Position numbers and translations under genes: made by a program
Shown: positions 5,244 to 6,085 of the stretch, one piece after another
Layout: every line of letters starts with the position of its first letter
Position numbering within the stretch: position 1 is the stretch's first letter
The notes under the pieces: model-generated
Seen by the model: only the letters and a program-made list of their open reading frames with translations
What the model was told of the DNA's origin: nothing
The model's database searches: none
Assembly (NCBI GenBank): GCA_900768695.1
Contig: CAAGDY010000273.1
Location: 1-6,085, forward strand
Length of the DNA: 6,085 nt
Direction: 5' to 3'
DNA from: an uncultured Anaerovibrio sp.
GTDB taxonomy: Bacteria; Bacillota; Negativicutes; Selenomonadales; Selenomonadaceae

Positions 5244-6085
5244 TTACAGCTTTGCTGCAGCCTCGGTCAGCTGCGGAACAATCTGCTTCTTGCGGGACAT
5301 AACCCCCGGAAGGTAGATGGAATCCCCGGAAGCGTCCTTGCCAAAGGCATCAGCAATCAGCTGCTTTGGCTCACCCACAAATACCAGCTCCGTGGACTCC
5401 TCCATGATATCGGTAACCATCAAAAGGGCCATGTCATAGCCCTCTGCCTGGCAAAGCTCCTTCATAGCCTCAGTCAGCTCCGCCTTCTTGGCCAGGATGT
5501 CAGCGGTGTCCATTACGGAAATCTGGCTGACGATGGCCTTGTAGCTGCCAAAGGAGAACGGCTTGGAGTCAGTTTTGGCAATCTGGGCAGGGGTCAGGTC
5601 ACCCAGGTCGGCACCGGCCTTCAGCATGGCCATGCCGTATTCCTTCAGGTCAACACCGGCAATACCGGCCAGCTTCTCGGCTGCATCCTTGTCCTGCTGG
5701 GTGCAGGTCGGGGACTTGAAGAGTACAGTATCAGAAACGATGGCGGACAGCAGGAGGCCTGCAATTTCCTTCGGCATCTCCACGCCCTGGCAGGCAAACA
5801 TCTTGGTAACGATGGTTGCAGTGCAGCCTACAGGCTCAATATGCACAAAAATCGGATTTGCAGTATTGATGCCGCCCAGACGGTGATGGTCAACGATTTC
5901 CTGCAGGTCAGCAGCTGCCAGTCCATCTACAGCCTGGCCTTCCTCGTTGTGGTCAACCAGAATAACCGGCTGCTTTTCCTCTACGGACTGCACCAGCTCC
6001 GGAGCCTCAACCTTGAAATAATCAAGAGCGTACTGGGTCTCCTTGTTTACCTCGCCAACGCGGATTGCCACAGCATCCACGCCCA
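5244..6085 (-). CDS. ppaC: Manganese-dependent (family II) inorganic pyrophosphatase, 5' end cut off by the window
   Basis: This cytosolic enzyme hydrolyses pyrophosphate to two phosphates, pulling forward DNA, RNA and aminoacyl-tRNA synthesis. It belongs to the DHH phosphoesterase family and is unrelated to the E. coli Ppa type. The visible part (about 280 codons) reads through to the window edge. A GTG at 6078-6080 looks like a start but is an internal Val codon, since homology to Bacillus PpaC continues upstream; about 31 residues are missing, including the HxxxDxD metal motif. Counting from that Val, the fragment shows VDHNE (42-46), VDHHR (63-67), GCTATI (85-90), SAIVSDTVLFKSPT (112-125) and the substrate-binding SRKKQ (262-266), in the family order. 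These supply the expected Mn and phosphate ligands of the N-terminal DHH and C-terminal DHHA2 domains. Stop is TAA, followed by a strong terminator. Confidence 0.96.
   Translation of the reverse strand, partial: GVDAVAIRVGEVNKETQYALDYFKVEAPELVQSVEEKQPVILVDHNEEGQAVDGLAAADLQEIVDHHRLGGINTANPIFVHIEPVGCTATIVTKMFACQGVEMPKEIAGLLLSAIVSDTVLFKSPTCTQQDKDAAEKLAGIAGVDLKEYGMAMLKAGADLGDLTPAQIAKTDSKPFSFGSYKAIVSQISVMDTADILAKKAELTEAMKELCQAEGYDMALLMVTDIMEESTELVFVGEPKQLIADAFGKDASGDSIYLPGVMSRKKQIVPQLTEAAAKL

Noticed and set aside
6078..6080. GTG as the start codon of ppaC
   Set aside because: Similarity to Bacillus PpaC continues upstream of this codon, and the HxxxDxD metal motif that must precede it is missing. 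The gene is cut by the window edge.
1..6085. A new defence or mobile system in this window
   Set aside because: The three protein genes are recognisable housekeeping genes in a known arrangement, and the left end is a T-box leader. Nothing supports an undescribed multi-gene system.

Overview
This window is a core-genome segment of a bacterium, most likely a Bacillota (Firmicutes) member of moderate GC content. The evidence is a T-box leader RNA, a manganese-type (family II) pyrophosphatase, and the pcrA-ligA pair in the order known from Bacillus and its relatives. A Negativicutes or Clostridia host would fit, but that is inference; no rRNA or other marker gene is present. All genes and signals read leftward (minus strand).

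Layout in the direction of transcription. (1) 6085-5244: ppaC, family II inorganic pyrophosphatase, missing about 31 N-terminal residues at the window edge, followed by a strong intrinsic terminator (5159-5209). (2) 5084-2619: pcrA, a UvrD/PcrA-type helicase starting at TTG, with all SF1A motifs, an unusual Gly/Tyr/Phe-rich linker and a conserved C-terminal domain. (3) 2614-566: ligA, NAD+-dependent DNA ligase, starting 4 nt after the pcrA stop; its Shine-Dalgarno lies in the last codons of pcrA. PcrA unwinds or clears DNA and LigA seals nicks, so the pair is a replication/repair operon. (4) 528-1: a gene-free stretch filled by a promoter and a long T-box leader RNA that controls a gene to the left of the window.

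The T-box leader is the most interesting part. A promoter with a consensus -35 box and 17-bp spacer starts an RNA of about 470 nt. It contains a 5'-end hairpin, a complete Stem I with specifier UGG (Trp), Stem II/III elements, and an antiterminator/terminator pair. A second antiterminator/terminator pair follows, with a small stem before it but no room for a second Stem I. Both antiterminator bulges read UGGC, which predicts a tRNA with discriminator base G, as bacterial tRNA-Trp has. I read this as a partially duplicated, tryptophan-responsive T-box. The gene it controls is not visible; tryptophan biosynthesis, tryptophan transport or trpS are the expected candidates.

I found no mobile element, CRISPR array, tRNA or rRNA gene, and no evidence of a new multi-gene system. 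The protein genes are ordinary housekeeping genes with a few local oddities.
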